Source of the DNA: Syntrophomonas sp. UBA4911
Lineage (GTDB): Bacteria; Bacillota; Syntrophomonadia; Syntrophomonadales; Syntrophomonadaceae
DNA length: 17,098 nucleotides
Assembly (NCBI GenBank): GCA_002398105.1
Contig: DHCD01000071.1
Coordinates: 1 to 17,098 of the forward strand
Reading direction: 5' to 3'
A program made the position numbers and the translations under genes. The stretch's first letter is position 1. The number at the start of each line of letters is the position of its first letter. Below the pieces are notes generated by a model. The model was not told the origin of the DNA. It was given only the letters and a program-made list of their open reading frames with translations, and did no database searches. Of this stretch, positions 4,536 through 12,699 are shown in pieces.

Positions 4536-6656
4536 TTACACCACTTTATAAGTTTTCCTGCTTCTGAACTCAGACTGCTTGCCTTCGTTCCACTGGTCTA
4601 CCGGGCGCAGATAACCTACCACCCGGGAGTATACCTCGCAGCAGGTTTCCTTGCCTTCCGCTTCGCAACTGGGGCAGGTAAAGTGCTCTCCGGTCAGGTA
4701 ACCGTGCTGAGGACAGATGCTGAAGGTAGGCGAAATATAAAAATAAGGCATCTTAAACTGTTCACAGGCCTTTTTGATCAGCATTTTTACCGAGTTGATA
4801 TCGGGTACTGCTTCTCCCAGGAAAATGTGGAAGGTGGTACCCCCAGTATATTTAGCCTGCAGAGGATCCTGCATCTTCATGGCCAGGAACAGGTCGTCGG
4901 TATAGCCTACCGGCAGGAAGGTGGAGTTGGTATAGAAAGGCTCGGCCCCCTCATGCTTCACAGCTTCATGGTTGGCTACTATAATATCGGGGAAACGGCT
5001 CCGGTCTTTCTGGGGCAGGCTGTAGCTTACTCCCTCGGCCGGGGTGGCTTCCAGGTTATATAGGCTGCCGGTCTTTTCCTGGTATTGCTGTATCCGTCCT
5101 CTCATAAATTCCAGGACTTCCAGGGCAAAACGATAGCCCTCCTCACTGCCGATGTCCTGACCCAGGAAATTTAAGCAGGATTCGTTCATCCCTACCAGTC
5201 CAATGGTGGAGAAATGGTTAATCCAGTACTTGCCGGTAGCTTCTTTTACCCCGCGCAGGTAAAACTGAGAATAGGGATAGAGTCCGGACTCAGTGAGACC
5301 TTCCAGTATCTTGCGCTTGATTTCCAGACTGTCGCTGGCCATATCCATGATATCGGTCAAGCGGTGGAAATAGTCTTCCCTGTCCCGGGCCAGGTAGCCG
5401 ATACGGGGCATGTTTATAGTTACTACCCCTACCGATCCGGTCAGGGGATTGGAGCCAAACAGTCCCCCGCCCCGTTTTCTAAGCTCGCGATTGTCCAAAC
5501 GCAGGCGGCAGCACATGCTGCGGGCATCTTCGGGATCCATGTCGGAATTAATATAGTTGGCAAATCCCGGTATACCATATTTAGCTGTCATTTCCCATAT
5601 TCTATCGTACTTGGGGCTGTCCCAGTCAAAGTCCCGGGTAATATTATAAGTGGGGATAGGGAAGGTAAATACCCGTTCCTCGGCATCTCCTTCCATCATA
5701 ACTTCGGCAAAGGCCTGATTCAGCATATCCATTTCGGCCTGGAATTCCCCGTAAGTCTTGTCCATAAGTTTGCCGCCGATAATAACGCTCTGGTCTTTAA
5801 AGTACCCGGGGACTTTAAGATCCATGGTAATATTGGTGAATGGCGTCTGAAAACCTACCCGGGTAGGTACGTTAACGTTAAATATAAATTCCTGCAGACT
5901 CTGTTTTACCTGCTCATAATTGAGGTTGTCATAGTAAATGAAAGGCGCCAGCAAGGTATCGAAATTGGAAAATGCCTGAGCTCCGGCAGCTTCACCCTGC
6001 AGAGTATAGAAAAAGTTTACGATCTGCCCCAAAACGGTACGGAAATGCTTGGCCGGCCTGCTGACCACTTTACCCCGGGCGCCCTTGAACCCTTCCCGGA
6101 TTAAATCCTGTAGGTCCCAGCCCACACAATAAACCGCCAGTATGCCCAGGTCATGCATGTGGAAATCCCCGCTCTGCTGGGCTTCCTTCATCTGCTCGGT
6201 ATATATCTGGTTTAACCAGTACTGACTGGTGACTATGGAGGAAATGTGAAAATTCATGCCTTGCAGGCTGAAGTTCATATTGGAGTTCTCTTTTACCCGC
6301 CAGTCGCTGCGATCCAGGTATTTCTCTATGATTTCGGTATTCTGGATAAGCTGCCGGCTCTCTCTTATGACTTCATGCTGCCTGCGGTACAGTATGTAGG
6401 CTTTGGCCGTCTTGTAATGATCGTTTTTAACCAGAACCTTCTCCACCAGATCCTGAATTTCCTCAACCGTAGCTATTTCATAGCTGTCCAGATAGTGGTA
6501 GCCAGCCAGCTCAATAACTTTATCGGCCAGTTTTTCAGCCGTTTCATAGTCTCGGCCCCCTACCGCCCGGGCCGCTTTATAAATAGCATTGACTATCTTT
6601 TCTCTCTCAAAGGGAACGATACGACCGTCACGCTTCCTTATACTGTTCAAACTCAT
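4536..6656 (-). CDS. nrdD: Anaerobic (class III) ribonucleoside-triphosphate reductase
   Basis: NrdD (706 residues) reduces ribonucleoside triphosphates to deoxy forms for DNA synthesis without oxygen. An N-terminal ATP-cone (about residues 1-90, RKRDGRIVPFEREKIVNAIY) provides allosteric control by ATP/dATP. The catalytic glycyl-radical barrel follows, with conserved blocks such as DFHMHDLG and FSNFDTLLAPF. The C-terminus has a zinc site (Cys661, Cys664, Cys672, Cys673) and the radical loop RVVGYLRPV, with Gly681 as the expected radical carrier. I chose the ATG at 6656 because AAGGAGG lies six bases before it; the frame is open seven codons further upstream but lacks a ribosome binding site there and overlaps a NrdR-like box. 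It is preceded by a TTGAAG-17-TATAAT promoter and two NrdR-like boxes, and coupled to nrdG downstream. Confidence 0.96.
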   Translation of the reverse strand: MSLNSIRKRDGRIVPFEREKIVNAIYKAARAVGGRDYETAEKLADKVIELAGYHYLDSYEIATVEEIQDLVEKVLVKNDHYKTAKAYILYRRQHEVIRESRQLIQNTEIIEKYLDRSDWRVKENSNMNFSLQGMNFHISSIVTSQYWLNQIYTEQMKEAQQSGDFHMHDLGILAVYCVGWDLQDLIREGFKGARGKVVSRPAKHFRTVLGQIVNFFYTLQGEAAGAQAFSNFDTLLAPFIYYDNLNYEQVKQSLQEFIFNVNVPTRVGFQTPFTNITMDLKVPGYFKDQSVIIGGKLMDKTYGEFQAEMDMLNQAFAEVMMEGDAEERVFTFPIPTYNITRDFDWDSPKYDRIWEMTAKYGIPGFANYINSDMDPEDARSMCCRLRLDNRELRKRGGGLFGSNPLTGSVGVVTINMPRIGYLARDREDYFHRLTDIMDMASDSLEIKRKILEGLTESGLYPYSQFYLRGVKEATGKYWINHFSTIGLVGMNESCLNFLGQDIGSEEGYRFALEVLEFMRGRIQQYQEKTGSLYNLEATPAEGVSYSLPQKDRSRFPDIIVANHEAVKHEGAEPFYTNSTFLPVGYTDDLFLAMKMQDPLQAKYTGGTTFHIFLGEAVPDINSVKMLIKKACEQFKMPYFYISPTFSICPQHGYLTGEHFTCPSCEAEGKETCCEVYSRVVGYLRPVDQWNEGKQSEFRSRKTYKVV

Positions 6657-6673
6657 CAGCTTCCTCCTTATAA

Positions 6674-6719
6674 ACACAATATATATGGTTTAAAATTTTA
6701 CAGATACAATATGCTGTAG
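6674..6719 (-). promoter_or_regulatory. Tandem NrdR-box-like sites upstream of nrdD
   Basis: Plus-strand ACACAATATATATGGT (6674-6689) matches the NrdR box pattern acaCwAtATaTwGtgt at 14 of 16 positions as I align it. ATACAATATGCTGTAG (6704-6719) is a weaker match sharing the ACAATAT core. The starts are 30 bases apart, about three helical turns, as is usual for paired NrdR sites. They overlap the expected transcription start and early leader of nrdD, a good place for repression by ATP/dATP-bound NrdR. No nrdR gene is in view. Confidence 0.55.
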
Positions 6720-6722
6720 TTT

Positions 6723-6751
6723 ATTATAGTTTAACCGGGGTGCTGCTTCAA
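6723..6751 (-). promoter_or_regulatory. Promoter of nrdDG
   Basis: On the minus strand TTGAAG (6751-6746), 17 bases and TATAAT (6728-6723) give a good sigma-A promoter. The start is expected near 6716, about 60 bases before the nrdD ATG. The rest of the 6657-6959 gap holds the argG terminator and AT-rich sequence in which I see nothing further. Confidence 0.7.
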
Positions 6752-6859
6752 ACATATATAATTCCTTAATCAGCCCTTTTCATGCAAAAACCAAACATTA
6801 TGCTCACTTAGCAAAGGTTTTTATAATAATGCTATTATTTCCTGATCCAGCTTTCCGGC

Positions 6860-6896
6860 AAAAAGAGGCAGGATAGGCCTATTATCCTACCCTGCC
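6860..6896 (-). terminator. Intrinsic terminator of the argCJBDFG operon
   Basis: On the minus strand an 11-position stem (6896-6886 with 6877-6867, one G-U) has an 8-base loop and is followed by TC and TTTTT. It lies about 64 bases after the argG stop, before the nrdD promoter. Confidence 0.8.
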
Positions 6897-6959
6897 CGGA
6901 TTTTTGTCCCGTCTCTTTCTATTTACTTCTATTTTCTCAATCTTTCTTCCAATTATCTA

Positions 6960-8165
6960 TTAATTTCCTGCTAATTTATGATTAACCATGGCCTGCACCG
7001 TCAGAGGCAGGCCAAACAGATTTATAAAGCCCTGGGCATCTTTCTGGCTGTAGATTTCGTCGGCGCCGAAAGTAGCCAGTTCTTCATTGTACAAGGAATA
7101 GGGTGAGCGGGAAGCTACCGCGTCGCAACTCCCCTTGTAGAGCTTGAGCTTGACGGTTCCCGTAACGGTCTTCTGAGTCTCGTCAATAAAGGCGTCCATA
7201 GCCTGCTTGAGCTTGCTGAACCAGTTGCCGTCATAAACCAGCTCGGCATATTTGCTGGCCATTTGCTCTTTAAACTGCAGCGTGCGGCGATCCAGGGTAA
7301 GCCGCTCCAGTTCATCATGGGCGGTATGCAGAATGGTGCCGCCCGGGGTCTCGTAAACACCGCGGGATTTCATGCCTACCAGGCGGTTTTCCACAATGCT
7401 GACAATACCTACTCCATTAGCTCCCCCCAGGGCATTGAGCCGGCTGAGCAGTTCTACCGGGTCGTAAAGCTTGCCGTCCAGGGCTACCGGAATTCCCTGT
7501 TCAAAACCTATCTCTATATAAGCCGGCTGATCAGGAGCCTGCTCCGGCGGAACGGTCAGAACCAGAAGATCATCCGGGGCTTCATGGGCCGGATCTTCCA
7601 GAACTCCGCCCTCGTGGGAAATATGCCACAGATTGCGGTCCCGGCTGTATATCTTCTCCTTGGTAACCGGCACTTCAATACCATGCCGGGCGGCATATTC
7701 AATAGCATCCTCCCGGGAACGGATATCCCACTCCCGCCAGGGCGCAATTATTTTCAGACTCGGATTTAAGGCCTTTATTCCCAGTTCAAAGCGCACCTGA
7801 TCGTTGCCTTTGCCGGTAGCCCCATGACAAATGGCGGTCGCCCCTTCCCGGGCAGCAATGTCCACCATTTTCTTGGCAATCAGGGGACGGGCAAAGGAAG
7901 TCCCCAGCAGATATTTTTTCTCATAAACCGCTCCCGCCTTAAGTACCGGCCAACAGTAATCGGTTACGAATTCCGCCGCCAAGTCTTCCACATATATTTT
8001 AGAAGCGCCGGATTTGACGGCTTTTTCCCGCACCGGTTCCAGTTCCTCCCCCTGCCCCAGATCGGCGCAGAAGGCAATTACCTCGTAGCCATAGTTCTCT
8101 TTTAACCAGGGTATTATGATTGAAGTATCAAGTCCCCCGGAATAGGCTAATATTATTTTATCCGT
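6960..8165 (-). CDS. argG: Argininosuccinate synthase, apparent ACG start
   Basis: ArgG joins citrulline and aspartate to argininosuccinate using ATP. Read from 8165 it has 401 codons, the normal family length. The N-terminus DKIILAYSGGLDTS contains the ATP-pyrophosphatase P-loop SGGLDTS (residues 9-15); later blocks include CHGATGKGNDQVRFE and SPYSLYNEE. The oddity is the start. No ATG, GTG or TTG lies in frame between an upstream in-frame stop (about 8204) and Val45 (GTG at 8033), and starting at that GTG would delete the essential P-loop. The codon where relatives have Met is ACG (8165-8163), with a near-perfect AGGAGGGG six bases before it. So either ACG is used, or an ATG was mutated or misread. 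It lies 93 bases after argF behind a 29-base inverted repeat and ends before a terminator. Function is certain from sequence; the start is not. Confidence 0.93.
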   Translation of the reverse strand, partial: TDKIILAYSGGLDTSIIIPWLKENYGYEVIAFCADLGQGEELEPVREKAVKSGASKIYVEDLAAEFVTDYCWPVLKAGAVYEKKYLLGTSFARPLIAKKMVDIAAREGATAICHGATGKGNDQVRFELGIKALNPSLKIIAPWREWDIRSREDAIEYAARHGIEVPVTKEKIYSRDRNLWHISHEGGVLEDPAHEAPDDLLVLTVPPEQAPDQPAYIEIGFEQGIPVALDGKLYDPVELLSRLNALGGANGVGIVSIVENRLVGMKSRGVYETPGGTILHTAHDELERLTLDRRTLQFKEQMASKYAELVYDGNWFSKLKQAMDAFIDETQKTVTGTVKLKLYKGSCDAVASRSPYSLYNEELATFGADEIYSQKDAQGFINLFGLPLTVQAMVNHKLAGN

Positions 8166-8195
8166 AGTAAACCCCTCCTGATCTGTATAGATTAT

Positions 8196-8224
8196 CCTAT
8201 TAAACTAATATTTAGCTTAATAGG
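8196..8224 (-). repeat. 29-base inverted repeat between argF and argG
   Basis: CCTATTAAACTAA (8196-8208) is complementary to 8212-8224 at 12 of 13 positions, with a 3-base TAT centre. It is AT-rich and lies about 30 bases before the argG start. No T-run follows on either strand, so it is not a normal terminator. It could be a protein operator or an mRNA hairpin affecting processing or argG translation. It does not match the ARG box. Confidence 0.65.
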
Positions 8225-8258
8225 CAAAAGTCTGTATGAAGCAATCGCGCATTGCTGA

Positions 8259-9209
8259 TCACATGGTTAAAGCCATAATTGCCTTGTGGGCATGGAGACG
8301 GTTTTCAGCCTCGGCAAAGACTGCTGATTGCGGTCCGTCCATAACTTCGTCGGTAATCTCTTTACCCCGCTTGGCCGGCAGGCAATGCAGAACAATGGCA
8401 TCTTTTTTAGCCCGGCTCAGGAGTTGCCGATTTACCTGGTAGGCCAGAAATTGCTTTTCTTTTTCCTCAGCTTCTTCCTCCTGTCCCATACTGGCCCAGA
8501 CATCGGTATAGATAACATCAGCTCCCGCCACAGCTTCTTCCGGGTCTTTTACTACTGCCAGAGCGGCTCCGGTCTGGGCCGCATCCTGACGTGCCGCTGC
8601 CAATATGCCGGCATCAGGTTCATACCCTCCCGGCGAAGCGATGACCACATCCATTCCCACTTTGGCCCCGCCAAAAAGCAGGGAGTGCGCTACATTGTTT
8701 CCATCCCCTACGAAGGCCAGTTTAAGTCCCCGGAGCTGGCCTTTATATTCCTTGATAGTCATCAGATCCCCTATTACCTGAGTAGGATGGAGAAGGTCAG
8801 TCAGGCCGTTTATTACCGGAATGTCAGCCCAGCGAGCCAGTTCCAGCACCTCCTCATGGTCAAAGGTGCGAATCATGATGCCGTCCAGCATCCGGGCCAA
8901 TACCTGAGCCGTATCTTTGATCGTCTCCCCCCGGCCCAGCTGGATATCCCGGGGGCTCAGGAAGAGCGCATGCCCGCCCAGCTGGTACATACCTACCTCA
9001 AAAGCAACCCGGGTACGGGTAGAGGATTTCTGGAATATCATGCCCAGGGTCTTGCCGGCCAGGTAATGATGAGCAACGCCCTGTTTCTGCATCTGCTTTA
9101 TCTCCGCTCCCGCCTTGAGTATATACTCAATCTCCTCCTTAGTGAAGTCATGAATGCTTATAAAGTCACGCCCCCGTAAGATATCCTCTAATTTAAACAA
9201 TGATTCCAT
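8259..9209 (-). CDS. argF: Ornithine carbamoyltransferase
   Basis: ArgF transfers the carbamoyl group of carbamoyl phosphate to ornithine to give citrulline; the active enzyme is normally a trimer. The protein of 316 residues is of family length. STRTR (63-67) binds carbamoyl phosphate, HPTQ (141-144) completes that site, FVGDGNNVAHS (166-176) and DVWASMG (236-242) form the ornithine side, and HCLP (275-278) carries the catalytic cysteine. The ATG at 9209 directly abuts GGAGG. A TTG three codons later (Leu4) has GGAGG nine bases before it, so the protein may really start there (MFKLEDIL). An intrinsic terminator (9233-9263) lies between argD and this gene, so expression needs read-through. 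The 93-base gap to argG holds an inverted repeat. An anabolic role fits the operon better than the catabolic arcB alternative. Confidence 0.95.
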   Translation of the reverse strand: MESLFKLEDILRGRDFISIHDFTKEEIEYILKAGAEIKQMQKQGVAHHYLAGKTLGMIFQKSSTRTRVAFEVGMYQLGGHALFLSPRDIQLGRGETIKDTAQVLARMLDGIMIRTFDHEEVLELARWADIPVINGLTDLLHPTQVIGDLMTIKEYKGQLRGLKLAFVGDGNNVAHSLLFGGAKVGMDVVIASPGGYEPDAGILAAARQDAAQTGAALAVVKDPEEAVAGADVIYTDVWASMGQEEEAEEKEKQFLAYQVNRQLLSRAKKDAIVLHCLPAKRGKEITDEVMDGPQSAVFAEAENRLHAHKAIMALTM

Positions 9210-9232
9210 CCTCCCTTTTATCGTGTGCGAGT

Positions 9233-9263
9233 AAAAAGCGTCAAGTCACCTGCTTTTGACGCT
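9233..9263 (-). terminator. Intrinsic terminator inside the arg operon (argD/argF)
   Basis: On the minus strand AGCGTCAA (9263-9256) pairs with TTGACGCT (9244-9237) around an 11-base loop, and the T-run covers 9237-9233. It lies 10 bases after the argD stop and 23 bases before the argF ATG, leaving no room for a promoter between. argF and argG transcription therefore depends on read-through. Confidence 0.75.
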
Positions 9264-9273
9264 CTTCTTATCC

Positions 9274-10461
9274 TCACCAGTCTTTCAGCGCTTCTTTAAT
9301 TATATTTACCGCCTGGTTTATCTCGGTCTCATTTATGTTCAGGGGAGGCACCAGGCGCAGTACCCGGTTTCCGGCCCCCAGCACCAGCAATCCCTTCTGC
9401 ATGCAAATATTGACCAGTTCCTTGATATCACTGTCGAATTCTATCCCCAGCATGAGGCCCCGTCCCCTTATATTGATGATCCGGCTGTCCTTTATACCTT
9501 GCAGAGCACCAACCAGGTATTTACCCAGGTCATTGACCCGGTCGAGGAACCCCTCTCCGGTAACTATATCCATTACTTGATTACCGACCGCGGTAGACAG
9601 GGGATTACCGCCGAAAGTGCAGGCATGATCTCCCGGAGCAAAGCCGGAAGCAGCTTTATCGCTGGCTATCATCGTCCCGATGGGCATCCCTCCCCCCAGG
9701 CCCTTTGCCATGGTTACAATATCCGGAAGCACTCCATAGGTCTGATAGGCAAACAGTTTCCCGGTTCTGCCCATGCCGCTCTGCACTTCGTCACAGATAA
9801 GCAATATCCCTTCCCGATCACAGATTTTTCTTAATCCGCGCAGGAAGTTAGGTTCGGCCGGTTTTATCCCTCCTTCGCCCTGTACCGGTTCCACCATTAT
9901 GGCACAGGTATTTTCATTTATCAGTTGTTCCACTGAGGGCAGGTTATTAAAGTCGGCATAGCGAAAACCTGCTGGCAGAGGAGCGAAACCTAACCGATAT
10001 TTCTCCTGCCCGGTCGCCGCCAGGGTACCCAGGGTACGACCATGAAACGAATCATTGAATACAATGATTTCGTTTCTCTGCTCTTCCTTCCGGCGATAAA
10101 AATATTTACGGGCCAGTTTGATGGCAGCTTCATTGGCTTCCGCGCCGCTATTGCAGAAGAATACTTTACCCAGACCCGAATTGTTAATCAGTTTTTCGGC
10201 CAGATCCACCTGGGGCTTGATCCAGTAGAGGTTGGATACATGCCAGAGCTGCCGCGATTGTTCCTGCAGAACCCGGATAAGTTCATCATGGCAATGTCCC
10301 AAAATACACACCGCAATGCCTCCCACAAAGTCCAGGTATTGCTTGCCATTGGCATCCCAGAGGTAACTGCCTTTGCCTTTGACCGGAGCAATGGGAAAGC
10401 GCCCGTAGTTATTCAACACATATTCCTGCCCTTTGGCTGCGATTTCATTATTAGTCATCAC
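9274..10461 (-). CDS. argD: Acetylornithine aminotransferase
   Basis: ArgD is a class III PLP-dependent aminotransferase that converts N-acetylglutamate semialdehyde and glutamate to N-acetylornithine and 2-oxoglutarate. The 395 residues match the family. FCNSGAEANEAAIKLARK (102-119) binds PLP phosphate, FHGRTLGTLAATG (139-151) stacks on the cofactor, DEVQSGMGRTG (224-234) has the Asp that pairs with the PLP nitrogen, and Lys253 in MAKGLGGGMP is the Schiff-base lysine. The start is ambiguous: GTG at 10461 has AAGGAG seven bases upstream and the next codon is ATG (10458). An intrinsic terminator follows directly. In many bacteria ArgD also serves lysine synthesis (DapC); whether it does here cannot be seen. 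Confidence 0.95.
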   Translation of the reverse strand: MMTNNEIAAKGQEYVLNNYGRFPIAPVKGKGSYLWDANGKQYLDFVGGIAVCILGHCHDELIRVLQEQSRQLWHVSNLYWIKPQVDLAEKLINNSGLGKVFFCNSGAEANEAAIKLARKYFYRRKEEQRNEIIVFNDSFHGRTLGTLAATGQEKYRLGFAPLPAGFRYADFNNLPSVEQLINENTCAIMVEPVQGEGGIKPAEPNFLRGLRKICDREGILLICDEVQSGMGRTGKLFAYQTYGVLPDIVTMAKGLGGGMPIGTMIASDKAASGFAPGDHACTFGGNPLSTAVGNQVMDIVTGEGFLDRVNDLGKYLVGALQGIKDSRIINIRGRGLMLGIEFDSDIKELVNICMQKGLLVLGAGNRVLRLVPPLNINETEINQAVNIIKEALKDW

Positions 10462-10510
10462 TTTATCTCTCCTTTTCCGACCTGATTACCTCAATACCCT
10501 GGTAAGAATA

Positions 10511-10540
10511 GGAGTAGGGGCATAAAAGCCTCCCTGCTCC
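10511..10540 (-). other. Hairpin between argB and argD
   Basis: GGAG (10511-10514) pairs with CTCC (10537-10540) and AGGG (10516-10519) with CCCT (10531-10534), with a small GC/GC extension near the loop. The minus-strand tail is TATTCTT, so it is at most a weak terminator. It may tune the expression ratio or protect the upstream mRNA. Confidence 0.4.
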
Positions 10541-10552
10541 GCCTCATTGTCA

Positions 10553-11413
10553 CTACCCATCAACCACCATGGTGCCTATACCCTGGTCAGTGAAGATCTC
10601 CAGCAGTATGGAATGGGACAGACGCCCGTCAATAATATGGGTGCGCCCTACTCCGCCCCGGACCGACTCTATACAACACTGAACCTTGGGCAGCATTCCC
10701 CGGGCTATAATCCCCCTTTGCACATAGTCGTCCACTTCGCTTAATCTGAGTACCGATATCAGGGACTCACTGTTTTCAGGGTCTTTCAGCAGCCCGGGTA
10801 CGTCGGTTAACAGCACTAATTTGTCGGCTTTTATAGCCACGGCAATAGCTGAGGCCACCAGATCGGCGTTGATATTATAGCTCTCGTGATCAGAACCCCG
10901 GCCTATAGGGGCAATAACCGGGATGTAGCCGTTTTCTATTACTGTCTCAATTATCTGCGGGTTTATACGCGTTACTTCACCTACAAACCCCATTGCTCCC
11001 TGGTCAATGGCCCGCGCCTCAATCAGATTGCCGTCTTTGCCCGATATGCCCACGGCTCTTCCTCCGGCACCGGTAATGCCCGCTACGATTTCCTTATTTA
11101 CCTTGCCTCCCAGTACCATCTCCACGATCTCCATTATTTCCTGGCTGGTCACCCTGAGTCCGCCGACAAAATGACTTTCTATGTTCAGCCGGTTGAGCAT
11201 CCGGTTGATTTCCGGCCCTCCCCCATGAACCACTACCGGATGCATACCGACAAATTTCATCAGTACTATGTCCTGCATGACTTTTTGCTTCAATTCACAA
11301 TCAGTCATGGCCGCTCCGCCGTATTTTATCACTACTTTTTTGCCGTAAAACTCTTTTATGTAAGGCAAAGCTTCAACCAGAATTTCCGCCTTTTCCAGAG
11401 CCGATACCAGCAT
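10553..11413 (-). CDS. argB: Acetylglutamate kinase
   Basis: ArgB phosphorylates N-acetylglutamate, the second step of arginine synthesis. The protein is 286 residues. KYGGAAM (30-36) and HGGGPEI (63-69) are the amino-acid-kinase phosphate-binding loops, and LLTDVPGLLKD is the conserved nucleotide-site strand. I chose the ATG at 11413, with AAGGGGG eight bases upstream; the frame stays open much further but there it only shadows argJ. The N-terminal helix (EKAEILVEALPYIKEFYGK) is the extra segment found in hexameric, arginine-inhibited enzymes, so feedback inhibition by arginine is likely. That fits an operon with ArgJ, where this step is the usual control point. It lies 55 bases after argJ and 91 before argD, with a weak hairpin in the latter gap. 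Confidence 0.95.
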   Translation of the reverse strand: MLVSALEKAEILVEALPYIKEFYGKKVVIKYGGAAMTDCELKQKVMQDIVLMKFVGMHPVVVHGGGPEINRMLNRLNIESHFVGGLRVTSQEIMEIVEMVLGGKVNKEIVAGITGAGGRAVGISGKDGNLIEARAIDQGAMGFVGEVTRINPQIIETVIENGYIPVIAPIGRGSDHESYNINADLVASAIAVAIKADKLVLLTDVPGLLKDPENSESLISVLRLSEVDDYVQRGIIARGMLPKVQCCIESVRGGVGRTHIIDGRLSHSILLEIFTDQGIGTMVVDG

Positions 11414-11468
11414 ATCACATTCCCCCTTCAAGCTTTTTATTTCAAAAATCTGTATATGAATTTGGCTA

Positions 11469-12677
11469 TCAGGTTCGGTAATCGGCGTTGATGCGCACGT
11501 ACTCGTAGGAAAGGTCGCAGCCCCAGGCGGTGGCTTCACTGTCGCCGGATTTAAGGTCGACGGTGATGACGACTTTTTCCTGTTCCAGCTCCGCCCGGGC
11601 CTTGGCTTCATCAAATACCAACCCTGTGCCGTTTTCCGCCATCTTTTCCGTACCCAGATAGATATCGGTCCGGTCCACATCAAAATCGGCTCCCGAGTAC
11701 CCGGCGGCGCAAAGTATACGTCCCCAGTTGGCGTCTTTTCCGAATACTGCCGCCTTGGTCAGGTTGGAGGCGGTTATGGAGCGGGCTATAAGCCGGGCGG
11801 TCCGCTCATCGGCCGCATGCTTTACCTGGACTTCAATCAGATGGTTGGCCCCTTCGCCATCCCGGGCTATCATCTGGGCCAGCAATATGTTCACATAATC
11901 CAGGGCAGCCTTAAATTGCTGATAGTCTGCCCCCTTTTCATCATCAATAACCGGGTTGCCTGCCAAACCATTGGCTAATATTACCGCCATGTCATTGGTG
12001 GAAGTATCCCGGTCAACACTGATCATATTATAAGAGCGGTTGACCGAATCCTTAAGAACTTTTTCCAAACATTGGCCGCTGATGTCGGCATCGGTGGTGA
12101 TAAAAGCCAGCATAGTTGCCATATTGGGATGGATCATGCCCGACCCTTTGGCCATGGCCCCGATACGTACCGGCACTCCCTGAATTTCAATAGCAACTGC
12201 GATTTCTTTATTTTTAAGGTCGGTGGTCATTATAGCCTGGGCGGCATTATGACCGCCATCGGCCGAGAGAGCTTGAGCCGCCTGCCGTATACCTGCTTCA
12301 ATCCGTTCCATGGGCATGGCTACCCCGATAACTCCGGTTGAGGCTACAATTATATCCCGGGGTTTAAGGCTCAGCAATTCCGCACTGAGCTGGGCCATAC
12401 GCCGGGTGTCGATCATCCCCTGGGGCCCGGTGCAGGCATTAGCGTTGCCGCTATTCACTACTATCGCCTGGGCTCTTCCATCCTGCAAATGCTCCCGATT
12501 GAGGTCAATACAGGCAGCCCGTACCCGGTTGCCGGTATAGACTCCGGCGGCATGGCAAGGGACAGTTGAATATATGAGAGCCAGGTCTTTTCTGTCTTTT
12601 TTCTTTATTTCTGCGCTTACTCCCTGGGCCCAAAAGCCCTGAGGCGCAGTAATTCCCCCTTCGTTGATCTTTATCAT
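11469..12677 (-). CDS. argJ: Glutamate N-acetyltransferase (ornithine acetyltransferase)
   Basis: ArgJ moves the acetyl group from N-acetylornithine to glutamate, releasing ornithine and recycling the acetyl group; some members also use acetyl-CoA. The 402-residue precursor is expected to cut itself between Ala187 and Thr188 in the motif GSGMIHPNMATML, giving alpha and beta chains, with Thr188 as the nucleophile. STGVIG (113-118) supplies the oxyanion-hole region, and VVNSGNANACTG (73-84) is another family block. The ATG at 12677 has GGAGG five bases upstream and lies 22 bases after the argC stop. No argA or argE is in the window, consistent with the cyclic pathway. Whether this ArgJ is bifunctional cannot be told from sequence by eye. 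Confidence 0.96.
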   Translation of the reverse strand: MIKINEGGITAPQGFWAQGVSAEIKKKDRKDLALIYSTVPCHAAGVYTGNRVRAACIDLNREHLQDGRAQAIVVNSGNANACTGPQGMIDTRRMAQLSAELLSLKPRDIIVASTGVIGVAMPMERIEAGIRQAAQALSADGGHNAAQAIMTTDLKNKEIAVAIEIQGVPVRIGAMAKGSGMIHPNMATMLAFITTDADISGQCLEKVLKDSVNRSYNMISVDRDTSTNDMAVILANGLAGNPVIDDEKGADYQQFKAALDYVNILLAQMIARDGEGANHLIEVQVKHAADERTARLIARSITASNLTKAAVFGKDANWGRILCAAGYSGADFDVDRTDIYLGTEKMAENGTGLVFDEAKARAELEQEKVVITVDLKSGDSEATAWGCDLSYEYVRINADYRT

Positions 12678-12699
12678 CTTATCCTCCAGCAGTATAATT

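Noticed and set aside
8328..9179. Long plus-strand open frames opposite argF, nrdD, argH and argD
   Set aside because: They are antisense shadows of well-conserved enzymes on the minus strand, with no ribosome binding sites or family motifs.
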